Part shown: in pieces, positions 51,738-60,202 of the stretch | Position numbering within the stretch: the first letter of the stretch is position 1 | Layout: each line of letters starts with the position of its first letter | Origin: Arthrobacter sp. SLBN-122 | GTDB taxonomy: Bacteria; Actinomycetota; Actinomycetes; Actinomycetales; Micrococcaceae | Length of the DNA stretch: 64,000 bases | NCBI RefSeq assembly: GCF_006715165.1 | Contig: NZ_VFMS01000001.1 | Coordinates: 3,844,001-3,908,000 of the forward strand | Reading direction: 5' to 3' | Notes under the pieces: model-generated | Databases searched by the model: none | Told to the model about the DNA's origin: nothing | The model's input: the letters and a program-made list of their open reading frames with translations, nothing else | Made by a program: the position numbers and the translations under genes

Positions 51738-53024
51738 ATGCGTCTGCTACGCCTTTTAATCGCTCTGTTGCTCGCGGCGGCCGGCGCTGTCGCACTCCCC
51801 GTGCCGGCGCAGGCTGCCGACGTCGGAATTCCCGGGCCGTCCTACGCGGGGGACGGCGTGAAAACCCCGACCGCGGACAAGGCCCAAAGCAAGCTCTGGT
51901 TCCAGGATGGGAGCTGGTGGGGGCTGTTGTGGAGCACGTCGGCACATGCGACGACGATCCATCGGCTGGACGCCGCCACGCAGGCATGGCAGGAGACCGA
52001 AACGGTTGTGGACGCACGGTCCAGTGCGCGCGCGGACGCTCTCTGGGACGCAAAGGACGGCAAGCTCTACGTCGTGTCCGGCACCACGGTGCGCTCCGAG
52101 TGGAACTCGCCACCATCCCAACAGGCGGTGAGCTCCGGGTCCGCAGCGCTTCACCGCTTCAGCTACAACGCGTCGGCGAAGGTGTACTCAGAAGACGCCG
52201 GCTTCCCGGTCACCCTTCACAAGGGGAGCACGGAATCGATAACGGTGGCCAAGGACTCCCTCGGCAAACTCTGGGTCACCTACACCACTGTCTCGTCCGA
52301 CAACACCAACCGTGTTTACGTCAACCGCTCGACGACCAGCGACACGGCGTGGGGCACTCCCTTCGTCCTGCCCACAACCAACGCCCAGGTGCACTACGAC
52401 GACATCTCCGCAGTCACGTCCTTCCAGGGCGACAAGATCGGCATCATGTGGAGCAACCAGAAGCCGGGGCAAAAGAAGTTCTACTTTGCCGTTCACCAGG
52501 ACGGCCAGCCGGACAAGTCGTGGCAGACAGAGGTGGCCTACGGCGGAGGAAAGAACTGCAAAGGCGGATGCGCGAACGACCATCTGAACCTCAGGCAGCT
52601 GACAAGCGACGGCAGCGGCCGCCTCTTCGCGGCGATCAAGACAGCCAACCGAAACGTCGGCCAAACGTTGGTGGCGCTGCTGGTGCGCGACGGCAAGGGG
52701 GACTGGACCAGCGCTGAGTTCGGTCAGGTGCAGGACCTCCATACCCGGCCCATGGTCATGATCGACGAGCAGCACGGCCAGGTCTGGATGTTCGCAGTCG
52801 CACCCGAGGAAGGCGGCACCATCTATTACAAGAAATCGCCGCTTAACAACGTTTCCTTCGCGGCGGGCGCCGGCACGCCGATTATCAGCAGCAGTACCGA
52901 TACCGACATCAACGACCCCACCTCAACCAAACAAAACGTCAACAGCGAGACCGGCCTGGTGGTGTTGGCCTCCGCGAGAAACAACGCCCGCTACTGGCAC
53001 GCCACGATAGACCTCAGGGGCTAA
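51738..53024 (+). CDS. Secreted beta-rich (probable beta-propeller) protein
   Basis: 428 residues from ATG 51738 (GAGGGGACCG upstream). A clear Sec signal peptide: LLRLLIALLLAAAGAVALPVPAQA. The mature chain repeats units of about 50 residues with aromatic and Gly-rich beta strands: SKLWFQDGSWWGLLWSTSAH, LYVVSGTTV, LWVTYTTVSS, GIMWSNQKPG, LFAAIKTANR, VWMFAVAPEE. These look like propeller blades of the sialidase/BNR or YVTN kind, without the SxDxGxTW Asp boxes. One pair of Cys (NCKGGCAN). It could bind or cleave an extracellular polymer; no catalytic triad was recognised. Confidence 0.75.
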   Translation: MRLLRLLIALLLAAAGAVALPVPAQAADVGIPGPSYAGDGVKTPTADKAQSKLWFQDGSWWGLLWSTSAHATTIHRLDAATQAWQETETVVDARSSARADALWDAKDGKLYVVSGTTVRSEWNSPPSQQAVSSGSAALHRFSYNASAKVYSEDAGFPVTLHKGSTESITVAKDSLGKLWVTYTTVSSDNTNRVYVNRSTTSDTAWGTPFVLPTTNAQVHYDDISAVTSFQGDKIGIMWSNQKPGQKKFYFAVHQDGQPDKSWQTEVAYGGGKNCKGGCANDHLNLRQLTSDGSGRLFAAIKTANRNVGQTLVALLVRDGKGDWTSAEFGQVQDLHTRPMVMIDEQHGQVWMFAVAPEEGGTIYYKKSPLNNVSFAAGAGTPIISSSTDTDINDPTSTKQNVNSETGLVVLASARNNARYWHATIDLRG

Positions 53025-53054
53025 AGCAGAACGGGAATCTCTGGGGGTGCCGCC

Positions 53055-53657
53055 CTAACTGTTTCCAACCTCACCGTGGTGGGCCGAGGCGACGAAATGC
53101 TCCACGCGCCGGTCCGGCACCAGCCAGATCAACGCCACGACTGTATAGACGGCAATCCCGAGCAGGGGCTGGGCAAGGGTAAGCGCGATGCCCAGAAGGT
53201 AGATCAGCGGGGACGCTTTGCCCTTCCAGTCCCGGCCAACAGCTTTGGCGAGGGCTCCGTCCCTGCCCTGCACGGCGATCAGCCGGCGTTCGAGGATGAA
53301 GAAGGCGATCGCGGCTAACAGCAGATTGATGCCATAAAGCAGGACAGGGACCTGCATGAAGGCGGATTCATCCATCCACCGTGTCGTAAACGGAAACAGC
53401 GACAGCCAGAACAAAAGGTGGAGGTTGGCCCACAGGATACCGCCGTTCACCCGGCTCGCCAGGTGGATCATGTGGTGGTGGTTGTTCCAGTAGATGCCCA
53501 CGTACACGAAACTCAGCAAGTAACTGAACAAGGTGGGCAGGATGCCGGCCACACCTTCCCACGTTGGTTCCTCGGGCACGTGAAGTTCCAGCACCATGAT
53601 GGTGATGATGATCGCCAGGACGCCGTCGCTGAACGCTTCGAGGCGGTTCTTGTTCAT
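53055..53657 (-). CDS. TMEM175-family (DUF1211) putative potassium channel
   Basis: 200 residues, six hydrophobic helices. The family hallmark RxxxFSD is at the very N-terminus (NRLEAFSDGVLAIIITIMVLEL), followed by YVGIYWNNHHHMIHLA and NLHLLFWLSLFPFTTRWM. Bacterial TMEM175 proteins are tetrameric potassium-selective leak channels. Single gene, convergent with the secreted beta-rich protein gene. Confidence 0.88.
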   Translation of the reverse strand: MNKNRLEAFSDGVLAIIITIMVLELHVPEEPTWEGVAGILPTLFSYLLSFVYVGIYWNNHHHMIHLASRVNGGILWANLHLLFWLSLFPFTTRWMDESAFMQVPVLLYGINLLLAAIAFFILERRLIAVQGRDGALAKAVGRDWKGKASPLIYLLGIALTLAQPLLGIAVYTVVALIWLVPDRRVEHFVASAHHGEVGNS

Positions 53658-53771
53658 GAACTGGGTCCTTTCGGATGGCTCCCTGATGCTGTTTCTTCAG
53701 AGTGCAATCGACCGTTGCGACGCTATGGGCCCGCGAATGGGGGGCTCGCTGCCAGCCAGCCTAACGCGATG

Positions 53772-54032
53772 TCATCTTTGGACGCCTTCCTGGACCAGCG
53801 TTTCCCCGCCCGCTCCATGGCGGGAGCACTCCGCCGTCCAGCCCAGTGGTGTTACCTGTACCTTCATCCGGCGCCCGCAGGCCGCGCAGTAGCGCGGCGG
53901 CTCCATCGTCAGGCGCTCGCCGCAGCGGTGGTGGACGTACGACGGCGGCCCGTCGCCGCCGTCGTACGCCTCGCCGCAGTGTCCGCAAAAGTTTCCCGCG
54001 GCTGAACCTGCGGGGAGCGGAACGCTGTTCAC
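53772..54032 (-). CDS. bsaP: Biotin synthase auxiliary protein
   Basis: 86 residues starting at GTG 54032, which overlaps the bioB stop by 3 bases. A small Cys-rich protein: [31 protein letters not shown] and AECSRH, six Cys in total, with the pattern of the actinobacterial BsaP family found next to bioB. BsaP is known in Corynebacterium and mycobacteria as a protein required for biotin synthase activity, linked to its iron-sulfur cluster. The plus-strand frames here are shadows. Confidence 0.8.
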   Translation of the reverse strand: MNSVPLPAGSAAGNFCGHCGEAYDGGDGPPSYVHHRCGERLTMEPPRYCAACGRRMKVQVTPLGWTAECSRHGAGGETLVQEGVQR

Positions 54033-55042
54033 AGCGTCTTCTGGAGTTCCTTGATGGGCATGTTGAGGTCCACAAGCAGGTTCAGGTCTGCGGTGGCGGG
54101 GCGGCCCAGGGTGGTGAGGTAATTGCCCACGATGACGGCGTTGATGCCGCCGAGGAGTCCCTCGCGGGTGCCAAGATCGCCGAGGGTGAGTTCGCGGCCG
54201 CCGGCGTACCTCAGCACGGTGCGGGGCATGGCCAGGCGGAAGGCGGCGATGGCGCGGAGGGCGTCCTTGCCGTCCATGATCTGTTGGTTTTCCAAGGGGG
54301 TTCCGGGCCTGGGGTTGAGGAAGTTGAGCGGTACCTCGTGCGGCTCCAGTGCCGCGAGCTGGGCGGCGAGTTCGGCACGCTGCTCCAGGCTTTCGCCCAT
54401 GCCGATCAGGGCGCCGCAGCACAGTTCCATCCCAGCCTCCTTGACCATCGCGCAGGTCTCCAGCCGTTCGTCATAGGTGTGGGTGGTGACCACTTCGGGG
54501 AAGTAGCTGCGCGCTGTTTCCAGGTTGTGGTTGTAGCGGTGGACGCCCCAGTCCTTGAGCTGGTCCACCTGGCGCTGGGTGAGCATGCCCAGGGAGCAGG
54601 CGATGTTGATGTCCACCTCTGCTTTGATGCGGTCGATGGCGAACTTGATCTGGTTCATCAGCTTGATGTCGGGACCCCGGACGGCGGCGACTATGCAGAA
54701 TTCCGTGGCTCCGGTGGCGGCTGTTTCCTTGGCGGCCTTGACCAGTTCCGGTATATCCAGCCAGACGCCGCGGACGGGGGAGTCGAAGAGGCCGGACTGG
54801 CTGCAGAAGTGGCAGTCCTCCGGGCAGCCGCCGGTCTTGATGGAGATGATTCCTTCCACCTCCACGTCTTCGCCGCAGTGCCGGAGCCGGACCTGGTGTG
54901 CCAGCTCCAGCGCCGCGGGGAGCGCCTCGTCCGGAAGGCGAAGGACCTCTTCGAGCTGGGCCTGGGTCAGGCCGATGCCGTCCTCGAGGACCTGCACGCG
55001 CGCGGTCTCGAGGATCTCATACCTGTTTGGCTGGATCGTCAT
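54029..55042 (-). CDS. bioB: Biotin synthase
   Basis: 337 residues from ATG 55042 (GAAGGA upstream; an in-frame GTG lies at 55057). Radical SAM enzyme: [12 protein letters not shown] (CxxxCxxC cluster) is preceded by GIISIKTGG. The second, sulfur-donating cluster ligands are in [11 protein letters not shown] and [21 protein letters not shown], with Arg in [14 protein letters not shown]. It inserts sulfur into dethiobiotin to give biotin. bioB is followed directly by bsaP; no bioA/D/F genes are present here, as in many actinobacteria where the pathway is split. Confidence 0.95.
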   Translation of the reverse strand: MTIQPNRYEILETARVQVLEDGIGLTQAQLEEVLRLPDEALPAALELAHQVRLRHCGEDVEVEGIISIKTGGCPEDCHFCSQSGLFDSPVRGVWLDIPELVKAAKETAATGATEFCIVAAVRGPDIKLMNQIKFAIDRIKAEVDINIACSLGMLTQRQVDQLKDWGVHRYNHNLETARSYFPEVVTTHTYDERLETCAMVKEAGMELCCGALIGMGESLEQRAELAAQLAALEPHEVPLNFLNPRPGTPLENQQIMDGKDALRAIAAFRLAMPRTVLRYAGGRELTLGDLGTREGLLGGINAVIVGNYLTTLGRPATADLNLLVDLNMPIKELQKTL

Positions 55043-55200
55043 TAAGTCGTCCTTCACGTCTACCTGGAATATTCCTCGAAACAGACGCTAGTTCTCCTTT
55101 GACGACTCCGTTTTGGAGAGATTCAACAAAGAATCCGATGGGCGAAGGGAAGTTCCACTCACCCTGATCCACAAAGGGACAGGCTCAGGGCTTTCTTTCG

Positions 55201-55806
55201 TCAACGGGAAGGAAGAAGTAGGCGGACTTGGGTCCTGATGTCCTGCACAATGTCCTCCACGCGGGTGGCGGGATCCGTGCTTCCGGCCATGCCGAGGAAC
55301 ATGATTGCCGAGACGACGTGCGCCGTGGTGGCGGCATCAGCGGCGCTGAGCCTGCCCTTGCGCGCCAGGACGGCAGCGATGGCCTCCTCGGTTTGCGCGA
55401 CGATGTGCAGGGCTTCCCGATGGCGGGGCTCCGTGGAATCGCCGAAGACCATCTCCTTCAGGTAGGTGCGCCCGTTTTCGACCTGGACCCGGTTGCACTC
55501 CACGATCGGCTGCAGGATGGCCATCACGGCATCGAGTTCATCCGGAATGGTTTCAGCAGCGGCGCGGCCCCGCTCCAGCGCTTCGGCGTAGTGGGCATTC
55601 TGCACCAGCAGAAGGAGCTCGCCCTTGGACTTCGCGTAAAGGAACAGGGTCCCGGTGCCGATATCGGCCTTGTCCGCGATCTGCTGTGTCGTCACTTCCT
55701 CAACGCCATGTTCGGCGAACAGCTCACTGGCTGCGGCGGTGATGCGGTCCAGCTTCTGTTGCTTGTTCCGCTCGCGCCGTCCGGGAGGCTGGGAAGGGAC
55801 AGGCAC
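55201..55806 (-). CDS. TetR-family regulator of the downstream-described oxidoreductase cluster
   Basis: 201 residues from GTG 55806, which has AGGAG 6 bases upstream; longer in-frame starts run through the operator and are rejected. HTH near residues 18-60: RITAAASELFAEHGVEEVTT, QQIADKADIGTGTLFLYAKSKGEL. The C-terminal domain is helical. It is the last gene after hydrolase, MDR and SDR genes on the same strand. The palindromes AACTGA-N6-TCAGTT (55823) and AACTGA-N6-TCAGCT (58613) suggest it represses itself and the SDR promoter. Confidence 0.9.
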   Translation of the reverse strand: MPVPSQPPGRRERNKQQKLDRITAAASELFAEHGVEEVTTQQIADKADIGTGTLFLYAKSKGELLLLVQNAHYAEALERGRAAAETIPDELDAVMAILQPIVECNRVQVENGRTYLKEMVFGDSTEPRHREALHIVAQTEEAIAAVLARKGRLSAADAATTAHVVSAIMFLGMAGSTDPATRVEDIVQDIRTQVRLLLPSR

Positions 55807-55822
55807 AGGGACTCCTTGGATT

Positions 55823-55840
55823 AACTGATTGGACTCAGTT
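55823..55840. promoter_or_regulatory. TetR operator upstream of its own gene
   Basis: AACTGATTGGACTCAGTT, a perfect inverted repeat of six-base arms with 6-base spacer, 17 bases before the GTG start at 55806. The same motif recurs at 58613-58630. Confidence 0.7.
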
Positions 55841-55870
55841 ATGAGTATAAACGGCGCGGCTGCACCTGGA

Positions 55871-56737
55871 TCAGTCGCCAAGGAATGCGACGGCGGCACG
55901 CGCGAACGCAGCATGGTGCTGGAAGATGCCCGCGTGTCCGGAGTCGGGGTAGATGATCAGCTCGGAAGCTTTGATCCGGCGGTGCAGGTCATTGGAGAGG
56001 ACGGAGGGCACCATGCGGTCGTTGTCACCGTTGGCGATGAGGGTGGGAATGGCAAGCGTGGACAGGTCCGACGGCGCGGAGCGGCCAAACTTTTGGATTG
56101 CCTTCAGCTGGGTCTGGAATGCGCTGGTGCTGATCGTCTTGTCACGGTCCTCCGTACGTTCCTTTAGCCGGTCAATGAAGGCCTTCGCGGCGGCCTTGCC
56201 GGTGGCGTTGCGGTTGAAGAACAGGAACTCCTTGGGGTCTGACCGCGTCAGGGTGGCGCGGAAGATGTCCCAATAGGTGGTGAAGACCACCTTGTCCATA
56301 TCCTTGCCGCCGCGCGGGCCCGTCCCCGCCAGCACAAGCCTGCGGACAAGGTGGGGATGCTTGAGGGCCAGGTCCTGGGCGATCATGCCACCCATCGAAA
56401 ACGAGAAGGCGTCGATCCTGCTCAAACCAAGCGCGGTGACAAAGCTGTAGGCGTCGTCGGCCATTGCCTCGATGCTGTCCGGAACCCGCCCGCTCGAGGC
56501 GCCGACACCGGGTTGGTCAAAGGTTATGACGTGGCGGTTCCGGGCAATTGGGTCGATGATTCGCGGATCCCAGTTGTCCATCGTCGCCGCGAGGTGCACG
56601 AAGAACACGACAGGGATGCCGCCCTTTGGTCCCAACTCCCGGTAGGAGTAGGTGTTGCCGCCTGCGGTAAGGGATTTGGCAGGTGCTTTAGCGTACGAGG
56701 TGACAGTTGGGTCGTGCGGGGTGCCGGTGCTGTCCAT
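55871..56737 (-). CDS. Alpha/beta hydrolase of the TetR cluster
   Basis: 288 residues. VVFFVHLAATMDNWDP (oxyanion region, where the common HG is HL), FDQPGVGASSG, nucleophile Ser in FSFSMGGMIAQDLALKHP, acid in ANGDNDRMVPS and His in YPDSGHAGIFQHH. The elbow SFSMGG deviates from GxSxG at the first position. Such proteins are often annotated as chloroperoxidase-like or esterase hydrolases. Same strand as, and 44 bases after, the MDR gene. Confidence 0.85.
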   Translation of the reverse strand: MDSTGTPHDPTVTSYAKAPAKSLTAGGNTYSYRELGPKGGIPVVFFVHLAATMDNWDPRIIDPIARNRHVITFDQPGVGASSGRVPDSIEAMADDAYSFVTALGLSRIDAFSFSMGGMIAQDLALKHPHLVRRLVLAGTGPRGGKDMDKVVFTTYWDIFRATLTRSDPKEFLFFNRNATGKAAAKAFIDRLKERTEDRDKTISTSAFQTQLKAIQKFGRSAPSDLSTLAIPTLIANGDNDRMVPSVLSNDLHRRIKASELIIYPDSGHAGIFQHHAAFARAAVAFLGD

Positions 56738-56781
56738 GGCAGTTTTCTCCTGAATGGTCTGGGGTGGCTGGTTGACGGCGG

Positions 56782-57780
56782 TCAGCCGGCGATGGCGATC
56801 ACTGCTTTGCCGCGGGTTCCGCCCTTGGTCAGGGATTCCAGTGCCTGCGGGGTGTGGTCGAAATCGAAGACTTTTCCCACCACGGGGCGCAGCACGCCGT
56901 CGTCCACTAAGGCGCTGATCGTGCGCAGTTGGTCACCGCTGGCATGCATGAAAAGGAACTCATAGCTGACGCCGAGCTTCCTGGCCTGCCGCCGCACCTT
57001 GCTGCTGAGCATGGTTATCGCCACCCGGAGCACCGGGTTCAGGCCGGCTTTGCGGGCAAACGCCGGGTCCGGTGGTCCGGAGATCCCGATGGCCTTGCCC
57101 CCGGGTTTGAGGATGCGGAGCGACTTCTCCAGGTTTTCCCCTCCGAGGCTGTCCAGCACCAGGTCGTAGCCGGTCAGGAGCTTCCCGAAGTCCTGGTTGC
57201 GGTAATCGATCGCGATGTCCGCTCCGAGATCGCGGACGAAGTCGGCGTTGGAGCCGCTGGCTGTGGTTGCGACGGTGGCGCCAAGGTACTTTGCGAGTTG
57301 GATGGCGATCGACCCCACGCCGCCGGCGCCGGCGTGAATGAGCACTTTCTGCCCGGGCTGCACGTTGCCTTGCTCGACGAGGGCCTGCCACGCCGTGAGC
57401 GCAACGAGTGGCAGGGAGCCGGCCTCCTGCATGCTGGCCGTCGCTGGCTTCAGTGCCAGGTCATCCTCAGCGACGGCGATACGCTGGGCGAAAGTGCCGA
57501 TCCTGTCCGTTGCGGGGCGGGCATAGACCTGGTCGCCGGGCTTGAAATCCCGCACCTTGGACCCGGTGCGGATAACGGTACCGGCGAGGTCGTGGCCGAG
57601 GACCAGCGGGAGCTTATAAGGGAGGATCTGCTTGAACTCGCCCAATCGGATCTTGTCGTCCAACTGGTTCAAGCCCGCCGCCTCCACCCGGACCAGGACA
57701 TCCCGGTCCCCGACGACCGGTTCAGCGATGTCCGCTTCGCGCAGCGGTTCCCTGTACTTGTTGATGATGAATGCGCGCAT
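56782..57780 (-). CDS. NADP-dependent zinc-less MDR oxidoreductase (quinone reductase-like)
   Basis: 332 residues. N-terminal GroES-like domain (RVEAAGLNQLDDKIRLGE, LVLGHDLAGTV) and Rossmann domain with HAGAGGVGSIAIQLAKYLGA. The zinc ligands of alcohol dehydrogenases are absent. DLVLDSLGGENLEKSLRILKPGG is the segment typical of quinone/enone reductases. It probably reduces an activated double bond or quinone using NADPH. It sits 72 bases after the SDR gene, presumed co-transcribed from the promoter at about 58.6 kb. Confidence 0.9.
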   Translation of the reverse strand: MRAFIINKYREPLREADIAEPVVGDRDVLVRVEAAGLNQLDDKIRLGEFKQILPYKLPLVLGHDLAGTVIRTGSKVRDFKPGDQVYARPATDRIGTFAQRIAVAEDDLALKPATASMQEAGSLPLVALTAWQALVEQGNVQPGQKVLIHAGAGGVGSIAIQLAKYLGATVATTASGSNADFVRDLGADIAIDYRNQDFGKLLTGYDLVLDSLGGENLEKSLRILKPGGKAIGISGPPDPAFARKAGLNPVLRVAITMLSSKVRRQARKLGVSYEFLFMHASGDQLRTISALVDDGVLRPVVGKVFDFDHTPQALESLTKGGTRGKAVIAIAG

Positions 57781-57852
57781 GCCTTACTGCTCCTCTTGTT
57801 CGGGTTGTTGATCAGGTGGTTGCTGCCGTTGGTGCACGGATATCCGGAAGTC

Positions 57853-58566
57853 CTACGCCCCGGTGTTCGCCAGCTGTGGGTACGTAGCCTCAATGGGGGC
57901 GCTAAGCTGCGCCTTGAGCTGCACGGAGGTTTCGTCGGCAAGAACCTCGTATTCGCCGGCTTCAACCCCATCCATGACGGTCCGGACGAAATCGGCTGGA
58001 TCCATTTTGGGATCAGTGGTGTTGCCGGCCATCGCTGTGTCGACGTATCCCACGTGGGCGCCCACGACATGGACCCCCTTGGGGGCGAGCTCCAGGCGAA
58101 GCGAGTTGGTGGCCGACCAGAGCGCAGCCTTGGTTGCGCTGTAAATGCCGCCCACCGCATACCAGCTCATTGCCGAGTGGATGTCGATGATCATTGGGTT
58201 CGCCTTTGCGGACAGGATCGGCGCGAATGCGCGGGCGAGGAACAGCGGGCCGAGGAAATTTGTCTCGACGTTGTTCCGAATCTCTGCGTCGGTGTGGCTG
58301 AGGATGCCCGGAGTGGCCACGCTGGCTCCGGCATTATTGATCAACACCGTCACATCGCCGGCTGCCTGGGCCGCGGCCTCGATGGAAGCGGGATCTGTGA
58401 CGTCGAGTGCAAGCGGAACGATGCGGTCGTCCTCCCAGTCGCGGGGGTTACGGGCGGTGGCGTAGACCTTGCCCGCGCCCCTCTCGAGGGCGTCGTGGAC
58501 GAAGTGCGAGCCGATACCGCCGTTTGCACCGGTGACCAGGACGACTGCTTGGTTGAATGAGGACAT
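57853..58566 (-). CDS. Short-chain dehydrogenase/reductase, first gene of TetR cluster
   Basis: 237 residues. TGANGGIGSHF (NADP-binding), LDVTDP, NNAGASVATPG, IDIHSAMSW with catalytic Ser, YSATKAAL with Tyr and Lys, VGYVDTAM. Classical SDR, often involved in stress or secondary detoxification clusters. The operator AACTGA-N6-TCAGCT (58613-58630) lies 47 bases upstream of ATG 58566, so transcription probably starts here and proceeds through MDR and hydrolase genes. Confidence 0.88.
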   Translation of the reverse strand: MSSFNQAVVLVTGANGGIGSHFVHDALERGAGKVYATARNPRDWEDDRIVPLALDVTDPASIEAAAQAAGDVTVLINNAGASVATPGILSHTDAEIRNNVETNFLGPLFLARAFAPILSAKANPMIIDIHSAMSWYAVGGIYSATKAALWSATNSLRLELAPKGVHVVGAHVGYVDTAMAGNTTDPKMDPADFVRTVMDGVEAGEYEVLADETSVQLKAQLSAPIEATYPQLANTGA

Positions 58567-58612
58567 TGCGTAAACCTTCTTCTGATGGGCAGCAAAGACT
58601 GATACTGCTCAT

Positions 58613-58630
58613 AACTGAGCGTACTCAGCT
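58613..58630. promoter_or_regulatory. TetR operator upstream of the SDR gene
   Basis: AACTGAGCGTACTCAGCT, inverted repeat with the same arms and 6-base spacer as 55823-55840; 1 mismatch in one arm, and the core extends to ACTGAG-CGTA-CTCAG-type symmetry. Confidence 0.7.
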
Positions 58631-58679
58631 AATATTCCCGCCAGAAGATGACACTGGCTCTGCGACCGGGAGGCACGCC

Positions 58680-59219
58680 TCAACCGGTTACGCGTACTCC
58701 GCCCACTGCGCCTGTCCATGGCGTGTCGCCAGGAACGGGCAGCACCAAATGAGCGAAAACGAATCCCTGCGCAAGTGCGATCACCCGTGAGGTAACTTCG
58801 CTGCAATCCAGCACCAACTCCATCGGCTGAAAGGGGGCACCCGGATGCTCCTGTCCTACGGAGACTGTTGCGCCGGGAGCACCGACGCAGGCTGAGGTGA
58901 CGGTGTACTGCCCCGCCGCCGGCACTTTCGCCATCGCTCCGAAGCCCCTCACCGGGCCGTCGAGGGGTCCTTCCTCAAGAAGGACTACTGGCCCCTGGGC
59001 AACCCCAAGGAGCCGATCCAGCTCGGCGTAGTTCTCTACCTCGCGCTCCAGCACCAGCGGGTCAACGTAAGGAACCGCGGACGCCGCCGACGACGCCGGG
59101 CCGGTTGTGGGAGTGTGATGGGGCTCGTTGTAGTCGTAAGAGCACCCCGCGGCTCCGCCAACGGCAATCAGCAGGCACAAGGCAACGGCAAGACCATGTT
59201 GCCTGTCCTTCCTTCCCAT
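58680..59219 (-). CDS. Putative lipoprotein, unknown function
   Basis: 179 residues from ATG 59219; the open frame continues far upstream but that part is antisense to the 59424 gene. A lipoprotein signal peptide: HGLAVALCLLIAVGGAAGC, with lipobox Cys about residue 26. After a Thr/Ser/Pro-rich linker the mature domain contains VPAAGQYTVTSACVGAPGA and LVLDCSEV, like small secreted beta-sandwich proteins of actinobacteria. Its position between the SDR operator and the ABM-like gene gives no functional clue. Confidence 0.7.
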   Translation of the reverse strand: MGRKDRQHGLAVALCLLIAVGGAAGCSYDYNEPHHTPTTGPASSAASAVPYVDPLVLEREVENYAELDRLLGVAQGPVVLLEEGPLDGPVRGFGAMAKVPAAGQYTVTSACVGAPGATVSVGQEHPGAPFQPMELVLDCSEVTSRVIALAQGFVFAHLVLPVPGDTPWTGAVGGVRVTG

Positions 59220-59423
59220 CTGTCCATGGTGGCGATGCCCGCGGCCGGAGGCAATGGTGCGGCGATTGACAGCACCCCCCGGGCCGGAGTAATACAGCCA
59301 GTGGCGGCTCCAATCCGGGGCCGACGCAGACAATTGTGCATGCACCGGCAGGGCAGAATTGCCGTTCGCCATTGAGGGACCGGGCCCAGTCAATGGTGCG
59401 GCACGCTTCAAAGGAGAAGCGCT

Positions 59424-59687
59424 ATGACTGTTGCCCATATCCTTCACCGTGTTGCCGACTACGACGCGTGGCGCAAAGTTTACGACTCGGTCGGTGACAT
59501 GCAGAAAGACGGCGGGGTGACCCGGGAATCGGTCCACCGTATGATCGACGATCCGAACAATGTCCTCGTCATTCATCATTTCGATAGCCTGGAGACCGCA
59601 AGGGCGTTCCTCGGCAGAAGTGACCTCAGGGATGCCATGCACCGCAGCGGTGTCCAGGGAGAACCGCGCATCGAGCTCTTCGAATAA
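59424..59687 (+). CDS. Small ABM/DUF-like protein
   Basis: 87 residues, AAAGGAG before ATG 59424. Segments AHILHRVADYDAWRKVYDSV, VHRMIDDPNNVLVIHHFDSLETARAFL and ELFE are typical of dimeric alpha-beta barrel (antibiotic biosynthesis monooxygenase-type) proteins, a ferredoxin-like fold of about 90 residues. Such small members are heme- or substrate-binding or of unknown role. Single gene with a hairpin after it. Confidence 0.7.
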   Translation: MTVAHILHRVADYDAWRKVYDSVGDMQKDGGVTRESVHRMIDDPNNVLVIHHFDSLETARAFLGRSDLRDAMHRSGVQGEPRIELFE

Positions 59688-59702
59688 CGCCAATCCTGAA
59701 GT

Positions 59703-59733
59703 TCCTTCCGTGCGGGCTTTGCCCCCGGAAGGA
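59703..59733 (+). terminator. Hairpin after the ABM-like gene
   Basis: TCCTTCCG (59703-59710) pairs with CGGAAGGA (59726-59733), with an inner GGGC-TTT-GCCC stem. There is no U-run, so termination strength is uncertain. Confidence 0.5.
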
Positions 59734-59902
59734 CCCGCCGATGGCGGTTTGACTGTCGACAATCAACCCAACCTCAAGATTGGAGCAATAAGTCCCGATG
59801 ATGGACGAAATAGCTTCCGTCTTCCCGTAGTGCTTTTTAGAGTGTCCGTACAGGCATTACGTCGGGGGACATTCCCCCGAAAGAGCAGGTCAAGGGGAGG
59901 CC

Positions 59903-60115
59903 ATGAGCACAAGCAAGCCGCTGACACCCAAGGACGCCCGTGCTGCAGCCCCGGGAATGGGCGGACCTCCTGTACCCGCACCGCCCAAACAGCCCTTGGT
60001 AGCACCCAATGCCGTTCATCAAACGTCGACGTCCAGAGGACGTGAACATGAGGTGCAGCGCCTGATCCGTGACCTCGCCGTGCTTGCTGCCACGCGCCGC
60101 CCGAAGGCCTCGTAA
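59903..60115 (+). CDS. Small hypothetical protein upstream of formate dehydrogenase
   Basis: 70 residues with good RBS (AAGGGGAGGCC before ATG 59903). The N-terminal half is Pro/Ala-rich (GMGGPPVPAPPKQPLVAP) and the C-terminal half charged and helical (REHEVQRLIRDLAVLAATRR). No known motif. It precedes the selenoprotein FDH gene by 87 bases on the same strand and may be co-transcribed with it. Confidence 0.5.
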   Translation: MSTSKPLTPKDARAAAPGMGGPPVPAPPKQPLVAPNAVHQTSTSRGREHEVQRLIRDLAVLAATRRPKAS

Positions 60116-60202
60116 GCGCGATGCAGCAGCGCTGCGTCGCGGAGGAGGACGCGCCCAACTTTCTTCTGTCACTGCCGCTGTCCTTTGGGATATGCTCCTG
60201 AA

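Noticed and set aside
53846..55045. 399-codon plus-strand frame
   Set aside because: Antisense to bioB and bsaP; the real proteins have clear motifs on the other strand.
55162..55190. Hairpin CCCTGA...TCAGGG followed by CTTTCTTT
   Set aside because: Reads as a terminator only on the plus strand, where no gene ends; too short a stem to call.
56929..58560. 543-codon plus-strand frame
   Set aside because: Antisense to the MDR and SDR genes, which carry intact NAD(P)-binding motifs.
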